Source: Paenibacillus_G filicis (GTDB taxonomy: Bacteria; Bacillota; Bacilli; Paenibacillales; NBRC-103111). From it: DNA of 64,000 bases. Positions within the stretch are counted from its first letter, which is position 1. Every line of letters begins with the position of its first letter. Below the pieces are notes generated by a model. The model was not told where the DNA came from. It searched no databases and saw only the letters and a program-made list of their open reading frames with translations. The stretch lies in contig NZ_JBBPCC010000022.1 in assembly GCF_038070315.1 (NCBI RefSeq), positions 62,001-126,000 of the forward strand, in the 5' to 3' direction. Made by a program: the position numbers and the translations under genes. Shown piece after piece: positions 9,035 to 17,429 of the stretch.

Positions 9035-10254
9035 GTCTCTCGACGAGACTGAAGGCGCATCTGGATGAGTATGAGAACGAGATGATTTCGGTGCGCCGTC
9101 AGCTGCATGGCTATCCGGAGACCCTGTTCGAGGTGGAGCGAACCGCAGCTATAGTTGCCCGGCATTTGGAAGCCTGGGGAATTGTGGTTAGACGAGGCGT
9201 GGGTAAACGCTTCAAGGCAGGTGTTATCGGCAGCCTTCACGGCAGTCAGCCCGGCCGCACGATTATGCTGCGTGCGGATATGGATGCTTTGCCCATACGG
9301 GAACTATCGGATAAGCCATACCGCTCGCAGAGGGAAGGCTTCATGCATGCCTGCGGGCATGATGCCCATACAGCTATGCTGCTTGGGGCTGCCTATGCGC
9401 TTAGCAAGGAGAGACTCTGTTTGAGAGGCACGGTGCTTTTCGTGTTTCAACCTGCCGAAGAAGGAGCATTACCCTGTCCTGAAGATGGCAGTCTTGTCAG
9501 CGGAAGCAGAGATCTCATCGACGATGGGGCATTGGGGGATGCAGAGCTTGGTTTCGCGTTGCATGTGTGGCCGGATCTGCCCACTGGGAAGATCGGATTG
9601 CGTGAAGGTTATATGATGGCTGCCTCCTCGCATTTTACTTACAAGTTCAGAGGGCTGACGGGACATCATGCCGCTCCCCATCTAGCAGCCGATGCCTTGA
9701 TGATGACGGCTCAATTCGCAATTGAAGCCAAGACGGCGGTAGCCACACAGTGGAATCCGTTAGTTCCAGTGGTGCTCTCTTTCGGCATGATGCATGCGGG
9801 AGAAGTGCAGAATGCAATCGCGGATGAAGGCGTAGTGAAAGGCACCTTCCGTACGTTTGGCCAAGATGCCATATTAGGATTGAAAAGCATGCTTGAGCAG
9901 CGGGCCGAATCCGTCACCCAATCGTTCGGCGGAACTTATGCCTCCCGCTACCGGCTAGGGACGGCGCTGCTGAACGATGCGGGAGCTGTGCGAATAGCGG
10001 CCAAAGCAGTCACAGAAAGCGGGGCGGAAGTTCAATGGCTGGAGACACCGAGTCTTGCGGGAGAGGATTTTGCCCTCTACGCGGAACAGATCCCATGCGT
10101 TTTCGCCTTCCTCGGCATACGCAATGAAACGCTGGGAATCGTGCATCCGCTCCATCATCCGTGCTTTGATGTTGACGAACATGCGCTCAAGATTGGCGCC
10201 GCCTTGCATCTATCTTTTGTGCTGGAGGCGCTCAGCCAGGCGGACGAAGCTTAG
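9031..10254 (+). CDS. M20-family amidohydrolase (N-acyl-amino acid deacylase type)
   Basis: A 407-residue metal-dependent amidohydrolase. It has RRQLHGYPETLFEVERT at the start, RADMDALPI, the metal-binding HACGHDAHTAMLLGAA, and FVFQPAEEGA with the catalytic glutamates; the lid domain follows, and EDFALY lies near the end. Its ATG overlaps the monooxygenase stop by four bases, indicating translational coupling. In Bacillus S-alkyl-cysteine salvage, an N-acetylated substrate is oxidised by a monooxygenase and deacetylated by such an enzyme. The coupling makes the same division of labour likely here, but no acetyltransferase lies in this operon. Confidence 0.92.
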   Translation: MSLSTRLKAHLDEYENEMISVRRQLHGYPETLFEVERTAAIVARHLEAWGIVVRRGVGKRFKAGVIGSLHGSQPGRTIMLRADMDALPIRELSDKPYRSQREGFMHACGHDAHTAMLLGAAYALSKERLCLRGTVLFVFQPAEEGALPCPEDGSLVSGSRDLIDDGALGDAELGFALHVWPDLPTGKIGLREGYMMAASSHFTYKFRGLTGHHAAPHLAADALMMTAQFAIEAKTAVATQWNPLVPVVLSFGMMHAGEVQNAIADEGVVKGTFRTFGQDAILGLKSMLEQRAESVTQSFGGTYASRYRLGTALLNDAGAVRIAAKAVTESGAEVQWLETPSLAGEDFALYAEQIPCVFAFLGIRNETLGIVHPLHHPCFDVDEHALKIGAALHLSFVLEALSQADEA

Positions 10255-10294
10255 CTGGACAATCCAGCTCCTCAGAGCCTGCGCCGGTCCCCAA

Positions 10295-10729
10295 TCATAC
10301 CTTGCTTGTTATAAGACTTTTGTCTTCAAATGCCGTCGAGAGAACAATGATAGTCGTTGAAAATCCATACGGGTTGCAAGTGTCAAGAAATTGTGTCAGT
10401 GATTCTGATGTTTCGGTTAAAACTTTCATTAGAAAGTTATATTCTCCACTGATTCTGTAAAGATCGACAATCTCAGGGGATGCTTCGCAGAATTTGATGA
10501 AGTCGGGGCAGCAATTGGTTTTGAACATGACGAAAGCAGATGTATGCTTGCCAAGCTTCTGTGGGGACAATTGCGCACGATAAGCCGTTACGACTCCCTG
10601 CTCCTCCAGCTTCCGGAGTCTTTCAGATACAGCGGGCTGCGACATGGCAATCATTTTGCTCATCTCAGAAATAGATATTCTGGCATTTTCATGCATCAAC
10701 GATAAGATTTTCGAATCGACTTGGTCCAC
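10295..10729 (-). CDS. Lrp/AsnC-family transcriptional regulator
   Basis: A 144-residue regulator with an N-terminal helix-turn-helix (DSKILSLMHENARISISEMSKMIAMSQPAVSERLRKLEEQGVV) and a C-terminal RAM/AsnC effector domain. The GTG at 10729 is preceded by GAGGTGAT and makes the protein start VDQVDSKIL, as usual for the family; the longer frame to 10771 has no such signal. It converges on the amidohydrolase gene and is divergent from the flavin oxidoreductase at 10871, so it probably controls that gene and perhaps itself. The roughly 140-base AT-rich gap is where operators should lie; no single clear repeat could be picked out. Confidence 0.9.
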   Translation of the reverse strand: MDQVDSKILSLMHENARISISEMSKMIAMSQPAVSERLRKLEEQGVVTAYRAQLSPQKLGKHTSAFVMFKTNCCPDFIKFCEASPEIVDLYRISGEYNFLMKVLTETSESLTQFLDTCNPYGFSTTIIVLSTAFEDKSLITSKV

Positions 10730-10870
10730 TGTACAATCACCTCGATATATAAGGTTATAACGCATAAACAACTTAATATCTTAGTTATTAATCGCTATTT
10801 AATTAAATATTACTATGTATTTCACTTGTTATCAACACTAAAATGAAGGAATGACGTGTTAAGGAGATGA

Positions 10871-11875
10871 ATGAATATGACTTGGACCTTGGATGACCCT
10901 ATTAACCTGGGCAGCTTACGCCTGAAGAACCGATTAATCATGGCGCCTTTGCAGCAATATAAAGGCACGCTGGAGGCGTTTCCCATTGACCACCACATTG
11001 AACATTATGGCCGAAGGGCGAAGCATGTGGGGCTTGTTATCCTGGAATCTACCGCGATTTCTCCCAATGGAAGACTGTGGAAAAATGATATTGGGATTTT
11101 TACAGATCAGCATGCGGAGTCACTAAGAAAAGTTGCCGATGCCATCCATGCCCATCAAACCCCTGCATTTATTCAATTATCACATGGCGGAAGGAAATCT
11201 TCGCCCGAAGTTACGCATTCCTTAGTTGCGCCGAGCGCAATTGCTTTCGACGAGCATTACGGCCAGCCCGAGTCGCTGTCTGCGGCGGGTATTCAAAGCA
11301 TCATAGAGGAATACCGTCTTGCAGCAAAAAGAACTGTCCAAGCGGAGTTCGATGGCATTGAAATTCATGCGGCCCATGGTTTTTTAATTCATCAATTCCT
11401 ATCTCCTCTATCGAATGTGAGGTCGGATGAATATGGCGGCAATTCGGAGAATAGGGCAAGATTTTTGAAAGAGGTTCTTCTGGCCATCCGGGGAGAAGTC
11501 GGTCGACAATATCCGGTTACCATACGGGTTTCTGCCACTGACTATTGCGCAGGGGGGTTAAACCCTGAGGAGTGGGTGCGGATGCTAAAGCCCCTTGAGA
11601 CTGAATTGGATGCGATTCATGTCTCAACAGGCGGGCTTCTCCCTATACAACCCAGTGACGTGCACTCCGGTTATCAGTTGCCGCATGCTGCTGCGATCAA
11701 GCAACATGTCAATATCCCGGTTATTGCAGTCGGAAAGATCTATACCCGCAGTCTCGCCAACCGTATACTTGAGGATCAATTAGCCGATTGTATTGCCATC
11801 GGGAGCCCGCTCCTGGAGGACCCGGATTATGCAGAACGTTTATTGAATCAAGAGCATGCTAGTAACCGTGGATGA
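10871..11875 (+). CDS. NADH:flavin oxidoreductase, old yellow enzyme family
   Basis: A 334-residue FMN-containing TIM-barrel oxidoreductase. It shows MAPLQQYKG near the N-terminus, IQLSHGGRKS, EFDGIEIHAAHGFLIHQFLSPLSNVRSDEYGG with the paired histidines that bind the substrate carbonyl, NRARFLKEVL, and the C-terminal phosphate-binding strand VIAVGKIY. It is close to the YqjM/NamA group, which reduces activated C=C bonds. AAGGAG at 10861-10866 serves the ATG at 10871 or a second ATG at 10877. It is divergent from an Lrp regulator and followed by a large hairpin at 11919. Its natural substrate is not evident. Confidence 0.92.
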   Translation: MNMTWTLDDPINLGSLRLKNRLIMAPLQQYKGTLEAFPIDHHIEHYGRRAKHVGLVILESTAISPNGRLWKNDIGIFTDQHAESLRKVADAIHAHQTPAFIQLSHGGRKSSPEVTHSLVAPSAIAFDEHYGQPESLSAAGIQSIIEEYRLAAKRTVQAEFDGIEIHAAHGFLIHQFLSPLSNVRSDEYGGNSENRARFLKEVLLAIRGEVGRQYPVTIRVSATDYCAGGLNPEEWVRMLKPLETELDAIHVSTGGLLPIQPSDVHSGYQLPHAAAIKQHVNIPVIAVGKIYTRSLANRILEDQLADCIAIGSPLLEDPDYAERLLNQEHASNRG

Positions 11876-11918
11876 ATGATCAAGACTGAGGTTATGGACT
11901 ATGTTCCACGTATTCGAC

Positions 11919-11970
11919 AAGGGTTCCAGCTGGATGTCTAACACGTATGTTAGAGCCAGTTGGAACCTTA
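11919..11970. other. Large imperfect hairpin between convergent genes
   Basis: GGTTCCAGCTGG near 11922 pairs with CCAGTTGGAACC ending at 11968, with one G-T wobble, and inside it CTAACA pairs with TGTTAG. The stem is nearly 20 base pairs long and sits between an upstream plus-strand gene and a minus-strand HxlR gene. Neither side has a proper T-tract, so it is not a typical terminator; it could be a transcript-end stabiliser or a remnant of a mobile element end. Confidence 0.5.
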
Positions 11971-11980
11971 GTCACATCTA

Positions 11981-12343
11981 TCAAATTGATTTTTCATGAT
12001 CGGGCTCCGCAAAACTATTCTTATGATCCTCTCCCCACTGAGCCAGAAGCTGCAGTAACGGAGCCAGACGCTCTCCTGAATCTGAAAGGGAGTATTTCAC
12101 CCGAGGAGGCATTTGATTATAGGTTTTGCGGACAAGGATCTTATCTTCTTCTAATGTTTTCAGCTGTTGTGTCAGCATTTTTTGTGTAATTTGGGGCAAC
12201 AGCCGACGAAACTCATTGAATCGAAGGGTCTTGGTGGATGAGCGGCATAAATGCCATAAAATCAACGGCTTCCATTTTCCGCTGATAAGTGCGAGCGTTA
12301 TCTCGGTGTGACATTCATATGGAACATTCGGATAGTTAATCAT
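11981..12343 (-). CDS. HxlR-family winged-helix regulator
   Basis: A 120-residue protein with the HxlR signature: CHTEITLALISGKWKPLILWHLCRSSTKTLRFNEFRRLLPQITQKMLTQQLKTLEEDKIL, then the wing MPPRVKYSLSDSGERLAPLLQLLAQWGEDH. Members bind DNA as dimers and often sense reactive electrophiles or oxidants through an N-terminal cysteine; Cys11 is in that position. The neighbouring old-yellow-enzyme gene is a typical target, but convergent orientation leaves this open. Confidence 0.9.
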   Translation of the reverse strand: MINYPNVPYECHTEITLALISGKWKPLILWHLCRSSTKTLRFNEFRRLLPQITQKMLTQQLKTLEEDKILVRKTYNQMPPRVKYSLSDSGERLAPLLQLLAQWGEDHKNSFAEPDHEKSI

Positions 12344-12460
12344 ATTCGGATCTCTTTAGTTGGACGCTAATGTTAGTCGATGGAGTATTGGAATACATTA
12401 TCATCAAATAGTGAAACAGGGACTGAATATCACACTATTCAAATCTGAATATAAGTGTAA

Positions 12461-12889
12461 GTGACAAATGCTGAGTTGCCATGGTCTAGGTGGGAGTCCC
12501 ATGCGATTTACGGCATTCAGACCTTCAAGAAACACCATCCAGCTTTATTTGTAGACTCTAAGTATGAGTGGTTTCATGTCATGATGGAGAAGTATGTGGA
12601 TATTCGGAAGTTTTGGAATAGAACAGCATTGACTGCAGAGCATAATTTGGAGGCAGCTAAATATTTTCTTGCACGACATCCTTCTTCAACGGAATTGAGG
12701 CCAATACGCTACAACCAACTACACCTCGCGGTGACCGAAGAAGCTTATCCACGAATTGAATTCTTTATGCCTGCTGATGAATCTGCACGATGCGTGTTTG
12801 CCGCATGGGGTTGTGCTTTTGATGGTTCATTCAAGAAGCTCACAATAAAGCCCTCATCAGGATTTTTTTCTTTTATTGTTGATTTATGA
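12461..12889 (+). CDS. Uncharacterised 142-residue protein
   Basis: I do not recognise this protein. It opens with a GTG at 12461 without a convincing ribosome binding site, is rich in aromatic residues and histidine (KKHHPALFVDSKYEWFHVMM) and has no signal peptide or membrane segment. The second half looks like alternating strands ending FFSFIVDL. The weak start suggests it could be the 3' part of a longer lost gene. A strong terminator follows ten bases after the stop, supporting transcription in this direction. Confidence 0.5.
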   Translation: MTNAELPWSRWESHAIYGIQTFKKHHPALFVDSKYEWFHVMMEKYVDIRKFWNRTALTAEHNLEAAKYFLARHPSSTELRPIRYNQLHLAVTEEAYPRIEFFMPADESARCVFAAWGCAFDGSFKKLTIKPSSGFFSFIVDL

Positions 12890-12898
12890 CAAAATAAA

Positions 12899-12935
12899 AC
12901 CGCCCACTCAGAGGAGGCGGTAAACGATTGTTTTT
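12899..12935. terminator. Bidirectional intrinsic terminator
   Basis: ACCGCC (12899-12904) pairs with GGCGGT (12916-12921), with flanking extension, and is followed by TTTTTGTT. On the minus strand the same stem is followed by TTTTATTTTG. It separates the uncharacterised gene and the convergent acetyltransferase. Confidence 0.85.
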
Positions 12936-12936
12936 G

Positions 12937-13482
12937 TTAGCTTAGTTTCTTAATCAGACTTATTCGAATAACATCGTCCCAAATTGGACCCTGCCGAACT
13001 ACTTGATACCCAATTTTTTTATTGAGTTCGATGACATGGCTATTCGCTTCTTCTGTATGTGTATAAATTAAATCAACTTTATGATACAGAGCATCTTCTT
13101 CCAACTTGAGTTTTAACTTAGTCGCTAAACCTAATCTGCGATAGTTTGGATGAACCCATAATTGAAATATTTCAATAAATCGACCATCACTTTGAAATAG
13201 ATTGGGGTCTAATTCGGTAAAAACTGTTTTCCAGGGATACACGGAACCCCTATTTGCTATGGAGTACATTATCATTGCAATCGGTTTGCTAGAAACGGAA
13301 TCTTCAATAATAAATGCACCTTTTTCGGGGTCAATGAGATACCGTTCTATTTTTTTACTATGTTCCTCTTTTTCTTGTTCTGTCATTTCAACTTTATCTG
13401 AAACCGTGTACCCATCGTTTTTCAAGTCAATTCGAACCAAAAATTCGTGGTCAGTTATAATAGCTTTTCGCATGTTAAGCAT
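12937..13482 (-). CDS. GNAT-family N-acetyltransferase
   Basis: A 181-residue acetyltransferase. The acetyl-CoA-binding motif A reads IFQLWVHPNYRRLGLATKLKLKLEEDA, with R/Q-x-x-G-x-A in the form RRLGLA, and is followed by IYTHTEEANSHVIELNKKIGYQVV, the usual motif B with N and GY. GAGGTGAT precedes the start, and a second ATG three codons on is possible. Monocistronic, ending at the terminator at 12899. The acceptor substrate cannot be told from sequence. Confidence 0.85.
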   Translation of the reverse strand: MLNMRKAIITDHEFLVRIDLKNDGYTVSDKVEMTEQEKEEHSKKIERYLIDPEKGAFIIEDSVSSKPIAMIMYSIANRGSVYPWKTVFTELDPNLFQSDGRFIEIFQLWVHPNYRRLGLATKLKLKLEEDALYHKVDLIYTHTEEANSHVIELNKKIGYQVVRQGPIWDDVIRISLIKKLS

Positions 13483-13592
13483 TCCATCACCTCAATAATC
13501 CATACTATGATATCATTATTTTTAATTCCTTCATATTCATTATGCTATGGGTCATTTAATCATAAGTTACTGTTGTCAGTTATAGAGCTTAT

Positions 13593-14459
13593 CTACCCAT
13601 CCGCCAATGCTTGGATCCATAGAAGATCATAACTGGCAGCAACACCTCCCGGTAGGCTGAACTTCTCCTCGTATTCCTTATACATGCTGGCGAACAGCCG
13701 TCGCGAACTGAGACCACGCATAGTAACAGCCTCGGAAGTGCTGGCTCCCATCGCTTTTACCGAGTGAAGAAAATCTCTTGCTGAGGCATACTTTTCCTTC
13801 TGAATCGAGCGGTCAAATTGGATACTTGAAAAGCCTGATTCCTTGAGCATGCTGTTCCATTCATCGATCGATAGAAACCACAGTCCGTGCCGCTGCGGCT
13901 CCATGCCATGGGCTCGATAAACGGCATGAAAAGCCTCATGCAGCTCGCAGAATGTGTCAGGCCCGAATGTCGTGAATATCAGCGAGCCCCCAGGACGAAG
14001 CATCCGCCGAAGGTGACCCAATGTTTGCCTAGGATGGCTCAGCCATTGAAAGCAGGCGTTGGAGACGATGAGATCGAACAAAGAGGCTGGAGCATTTTTC
14101 GCCCACACTTCAACATCAGCATGAAGAAAGCGTACACGATCCGCAGTCATTGTTCGGATGCCATTAAAGCTCGCATCATCTGATAGGACACGTTGTTCAG
14201 CCAATCGGATCATCTCGGGCGCAATATCAAGTGCAGTCATACTCGCACTGGGCCATTCCGTTACTAGAATCTCGGTCAGCGTCCCCGTGCCGCAACCGAT
14301 CTCAAGCATACTGAGCCTATCTATGTCGCTTTTGTTCTTCCACCCTAAGAGAGATTGTGCAAGCCGATCCGACATCAAACGCTGAACATGAGCGTGAGCG
14401 TCGTACGAATTTGCACTTCGATTAAATTGACGCCGGATATTACTAATCCTACTGCTCAT
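13593..14459 (-). CDS. bioC: Malonyl-[acyl-carrier protein] O-methyltransferase BioC
   Basis: A 288-residue SAM-dependent methyltransferase. It has the N-terminal BioC feature IRRQFNRSANSYDAHAHVQRLMSDRL, motif I LEIGCGTGTLTE, and later FDLIVSNACFQWLSHPRQTLGHLRRMLRPGGSLIFTTFG, which is typical of BioC. It methylates malonyl-ACP so that the fatty-acid synthase can elongate it to pimeloyl-ACP methyl ester. It is the last gene of the biotin operon, overlapping the esterase gene by 11 bases, and GGAGATGG lies eight bases before its ATG. Confidence 0.95.
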   Translation of the reverse strand: MSSRISNIRRQFNRSANSYDAHAHVQRLMSDRLAQSLLGWKNKSDIDRLSMLEIGCGTGTLTEILVTEWPSASMTALDIAPEMIRLAEQRVLSDDASFNGIRTMTADRVRFLHADVEVWAKNAPASLFDLIVSNACFQWLSHPRQTLGHLRRMLRPGGSLIFTTFGPDTFCELHEAFHAVYRAHGMEPQRHGLWFLSIDEWNSMLKESGFSSIQFDRSIQKEKYASARDFLHSVKAMGASTSEAVTMRGLSSRRLFASMYKEYEEKFSLPGGVAASYDLLWIQALADG

Positions 14460-15237
14460 GCCACCATCTCCTCAGTTCATTAGCTATTTGCTCTTCCCTT
14501 CCCAAGAACGGGGCATGCCCGCAGGCAGGTATCGTGAATAACTTTGCATTTGGCAACTGGGCCATAAGCTCCGATGCAGCGCCGTAAGGACAAATCCGAT
14601 CCTCAGTCCCGTGCACAAGAAATACCGGACAAGTGATGCTCTTCAGCTGAGACAAGCATTCCTCGCTTCGCAAGATTTGAAGACCTGCGATTAGCGCTGG
14701 GGTTGTCCAGCTACCGACTGGGGGAAGGGTTTCGTCTAGATCGGCCTCCCGTTCCGCCTCCGTAAATAGGAGCTGTCGGAACTTTGTTTCAACGCCTTGT
14801 CGGTCCTGTACGAGCCCTGTCATCATTTTCCTAACGTATAGATCTGCCCAACCTAGATCAAGCTCCTCTTTTGACCTCGTAAATTGGGCAGTGGCCCCGA
14901 ACAACACCAGGCCATCAGCGACCCCTTGGATCGCTAGCCGCATTGCCAGTAAACCGCCGAGAGACCATCCTCCGATTAACAGCGGACCGTGGAAAGCCCT
15001 TGTCTTACAAGCCTCTCCATCCGAATACAGAAGATTTTTCACTGCGATTTCAGTCAGGAGCAGCATGTTCTCTGGAGAATCGGCCTCCCTGTAATCTACA
15101 GAAACATGATGATAATCTGGAAGTAACTCACGAGTCCGATCGAAAACCGCATCCGGCATACTCCAGCCGCACAACCATACAATAGTGCCGCTTGTCTGTA
15201 GCTGACTTCTCATAGAATCCGAATTCAATGAAATCAT
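14449..15237 (-). CDS. BioH-like pimeloyl-ACP methyl ester carboxylesterase (alpha/beta hydrolase)
   Basis: A 262-residue alpha/beta hydrolase placed between bioF and bioC. The nucleophile elbow is GGWSLGGLLA, the acid is in VHGTEDRICPYG and the histidine in ACGHAPFLGRE. The position in the biotin operon and the need for a demethylating esterase with BioC make a BioH/BioV-type role likely: hydrolysis of pimeloyl-ACP methyl ester to stop elongation. Sequence similarity to the E. coli BioH could not be measured here, so I leave the symbol empty. Overlaps bioF by four bases and bioC by 11. Confidence 0.85.
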   Translation of the reverse strand: MISLNSDSMRSQLQTSGTIVWLCGWSMPDAVFDRTRELLPDYHHVSVDYREADSPENMLLLTEIAVKNLLYSDGEACKTRAFHGPLLIGGWSLGGLLAMRLAIQGVADGLVLFGATAQFTRSKEELDLGWADLYVRKMMTGLVQDRQGVETKFRQLLFTEAEREADLDETLPPVGSWTTPALIAGLQILRSEECLSQLKSITCPVFLVHGTEDRICPYGAASELMAQLPNAKLFTIPACGHAPFLGREEQIANELRRWWHEQ

Positions 15238-16412
15238 GGACTCAACACCCCTAGCCGAAGTCCGATGTTGCGGATGCGTACGGCTGCATCGGTCAACTCC
15301 TTATCCGTGTGAGCGGCTGACAAGGAAAAGCGAATGCGCGCTGTGCCATCAGGCACCGTAGGCGGACGGATGGCAACCGCTAGGATTCCTTCTTCTTCTA
15401 AAGCTCCGCTGAAGCGCAAGGCCGTATCGTTATCGCCCACGATTAAAGGTACAATAGGAGAGTCGCCGGCACCAATGTTAAACCCGGCGTCACAAAGCGA
15501 GGACCGAAATAACCGGGTTGCCGCATAAAGCCTTTCTCGACGCCAGTGTTCCTTTTGTACCAAAACTAACGACTTGGAAATGCCAGCTACGATAGAAGGG
15601 GGCAGGGCAGTTGAATAGATGAGTGGCCTAGCCTTGTTCACCAGCCATCGAATCAGCGTACGGCTACCGCCAATATAAGCGCCGTAGACACCGAAGGATT
15701 TGCTGAATGTTCCCATATGAATATCCACATCACCCTGCAGCCCGAGTTCATGACACAATCCCTCGCCTCGTCCGCCGTAGATCCCACCACTATGTGCCTC
15801 ATCCACCATGAGCATCGCTCCGTACTCGCGTTTGAGCGCAGCAAGTTCACGCAACGGAGCTTGATCGCCATCCATGGAGAAAACAGCGTCCGTGACGATC
15901 AGCTTACGCCGTTTATCCCGATACTTATTCAATAGCGTACGCAAATGTTCCATATCGTTATGACGGTACCGGGCATGCTCCGCACGGCTCAATACAATGC
16001 CATCCGCAATACTCGCATGGTTCAACTGATCGCTGAAAACAACATCTCCTCGGCCGACTAGTGCACCAATAACACCTGAATTAGCCATATATCCATTAGC
16101 AAGAACTAGCGCAGCTTCGCAGTTTTGCCAATCGGCCAGGGCTTCTTCTAGACGACTATAAGACATCCGGTTACCTGTCACATGGCGTGAAGCGCCTGAG
16201 CCAGCCCCTTCTGCGAGCAGAGCCTCGCGCATCACTTCAAGAATCGCAGGATGCTGGGAGAGTCCAAGGTAGTCATTGGAGGAGATATTGAGTAACACTT
16301 GTTCCCCGCGCAGCGTATAGCCAGGAGATCCGGATACCGAGTTACTTGTACGCAAGGAACGCTCCAACGAGGCTTCAGCCATGAATTCCAGCTCTTTTTC
16401 CATCCAGTCCAT
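15234..16412 (-). CDS. bioF: 8-amino-7-oxononanoate synthase BioF
   Basis: A 392-residue PLP enzyme of the alpha-oxoamine synthase family, joining pimeloyl-ACP and alanine. Visible landmarks are NISSNDYLGLSQHP, GSGASRHVTGN, VFSDQLNHASIADGI, the PLP ring-binding MVDEAHSGGIYG, and GTFSKSFGVYGAY with the Schiff-base lysine. I chose the ATG at 16412 (MDWMEKELEFM) because AAGGCGGTG lies directly upstream; the longer frame to 16466 overlaps bioB and includes only an unlikely extension. It is the fourth gene of the biotin operon. Confidence 0.95.
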   Translation of the reverse strand: MDWMEKELEFMAEASLERSLRTSNSVSGSPGYTLRGEQVLLNISSNDYLGLSQHPAILEVMREALLAEGAGSGASRHVTGNRMSYSRLEEALADWQNCEAALVLANGYMANSGVIGALVGRGDVVFSDQLNHASIADGIVLSRAEHARYRHNDMEHLRTLLNKYRDKRRKLIVTDAVFSMDGDQAPLRELAALKREYGAMLMVDEAHSGGIYGGRGEGLCHELGLQGDVDIHMGTFSKSFGVYGAYIGGSRTLIRWLVNKARPLIYSTALPPSIVAGISKSLVLVQKEHWRRERLYAATRLFRSSLCDAGFNIGAGDSPIVPLIVGDNDTALRFSGALEEEGILAVAIRPPTVPDGTARIRFSLSAAHTDKELTDAAVRIRNIGLRLGVLSP

Positions 16413-16425
16413 GGTGGGCACCGCC

Positions 16426-17424
16426 TTAAAGGGCATTAATTTCAATCTCAAAGCCCAAATCCTCAATCATTTGATGATCAGCCGTAACGTCTTGGCCTGC
16501 CGTCGTTAAATAATCACCTACAAAGAGTGAATTTGCGGCGAACAGAGATAAAGGCTGCAGCGTACGGAGGTTGACCTCTCGACCGCCTGCCACGCGGATT
16601 TCTTTGGAAGGACAAATGAAACGAAATAGAGCTAATACCTTCAACGCTTTCATTGCCGGCGTGCGGCCTGCATGCTCCAGAGGTGTTCCAGGTATCGCGT
16701 TCAGGAAATTGATCGGAATCGAATCCGCGTCTAGTTCGCGGAGCGCATAGGCCATTTCCACAATTTCTTGATGGGTCTCACCCATGCCGATAATGACACC
16801 CGAGCAAGGGGACATGCCGTGTAGCTTGACCTTCTCCACGGTTTCAACACGTTGATCATAGGTATGGGTCGTCGTGATGGAGGGGTAGTTGGCCTTACTA
16901 GTGTTTAAATTATGGTTGTATCGATGTACGCCGGCTTCAGCAAGACGTTCGGCTTGATCGTCCTTGAGAATACCCAAACATGCGCAAATTTTCAGTGGCA
17001 TGGTTTGACGGATTTCTCTAACCGCGTCCACCACTTGATCCAGCTCCTTGTCTGTCGGGCCTTTCCCGGCCGCTACAATGCAATAGGTTCCAGCTTGGCG
17101 TGCCATCGCTTCACGTGCTCCTGAAAGCAACGTGTCTTTATCAAGCAGGGTGTATTTTTTTACAGGGGCCGTCGAAACAATCGATTGCGAGCAGTAGCCG
17201 CAGTCCTCGGGGCAAAGGCCGCTTTTGGCGTTGATGATCATGTTCAGCTTCACTTTTTTACCGTAAAAATGTTTTCTCACCGTAAACGCAGCTTGCATGA
17301 GCGGTAGTACTTCATCATTGTCGGCGTCGAGCACAGCCAGCCCTTCCGCGAGCGTTAAACATTGTCCATTCAATGCTTTTTGGGCAAGCGATAGCCAATC
17401 CATCTCCGCTGCAATTGGATTCAT
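16426..17424 (-). CDS. bioB: Biotin synthase BioB
   Basis: A radical-SAM enzyme of about 332 residues that inserts sulphur into dethiobiotin. The radical-SAM cysteines are in GLCPEDCGYCSQS (CxxxCxxC form), and the second-cluster cysteines and arginine lie in the conserved RYNHNLNTSKANYPSI and HGMSPCSGVIIGMGE regions. Three ATGs are in frame at the start; the one at 17424 sits nine bases after AGGAGG and is preferred over 17433. The AGGAGG lies inside the end of bioD, so the two genes are translationally coupled. Confidence 0.96.
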   Translation of the reverse strand: MNPIAAEMDWLSLAQKALNGQCLTLAEGLAVLDADNDEVLPLMQAAFTVRKHFYGKKVKLNMIINAKSGLCPEDCGYCSQSIVSTAPVKKYTLLDKDTLLSGAREAMARQAGTYCIVAAGKGPTDKELDQVVDAVREIRQTMPLKICACLGILKDDQAERLAEAGVHRYNHNLNTSKANYPSITTTHTYDQRVETVEKVKLHGMSPCSGVIIGMGETHQEIVEMAYALRELDADSIPINFLNAIPGTPLEHAGRTPAMKALKVLALFRFICPSKEIRVAGGREVNLRTLQPLSLFAANSLFVGDYLTTAGQDVTADHQMIEDLGFEIEINAL

Positions 17425-17429
17425 CTCCA

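Noticed and set aside
12344..12460. Possible operator CTAATGTTAG upstream of the HxlR gene
   Set aside because: Too short and imperfect to separate from chance in AT-rich DNA.
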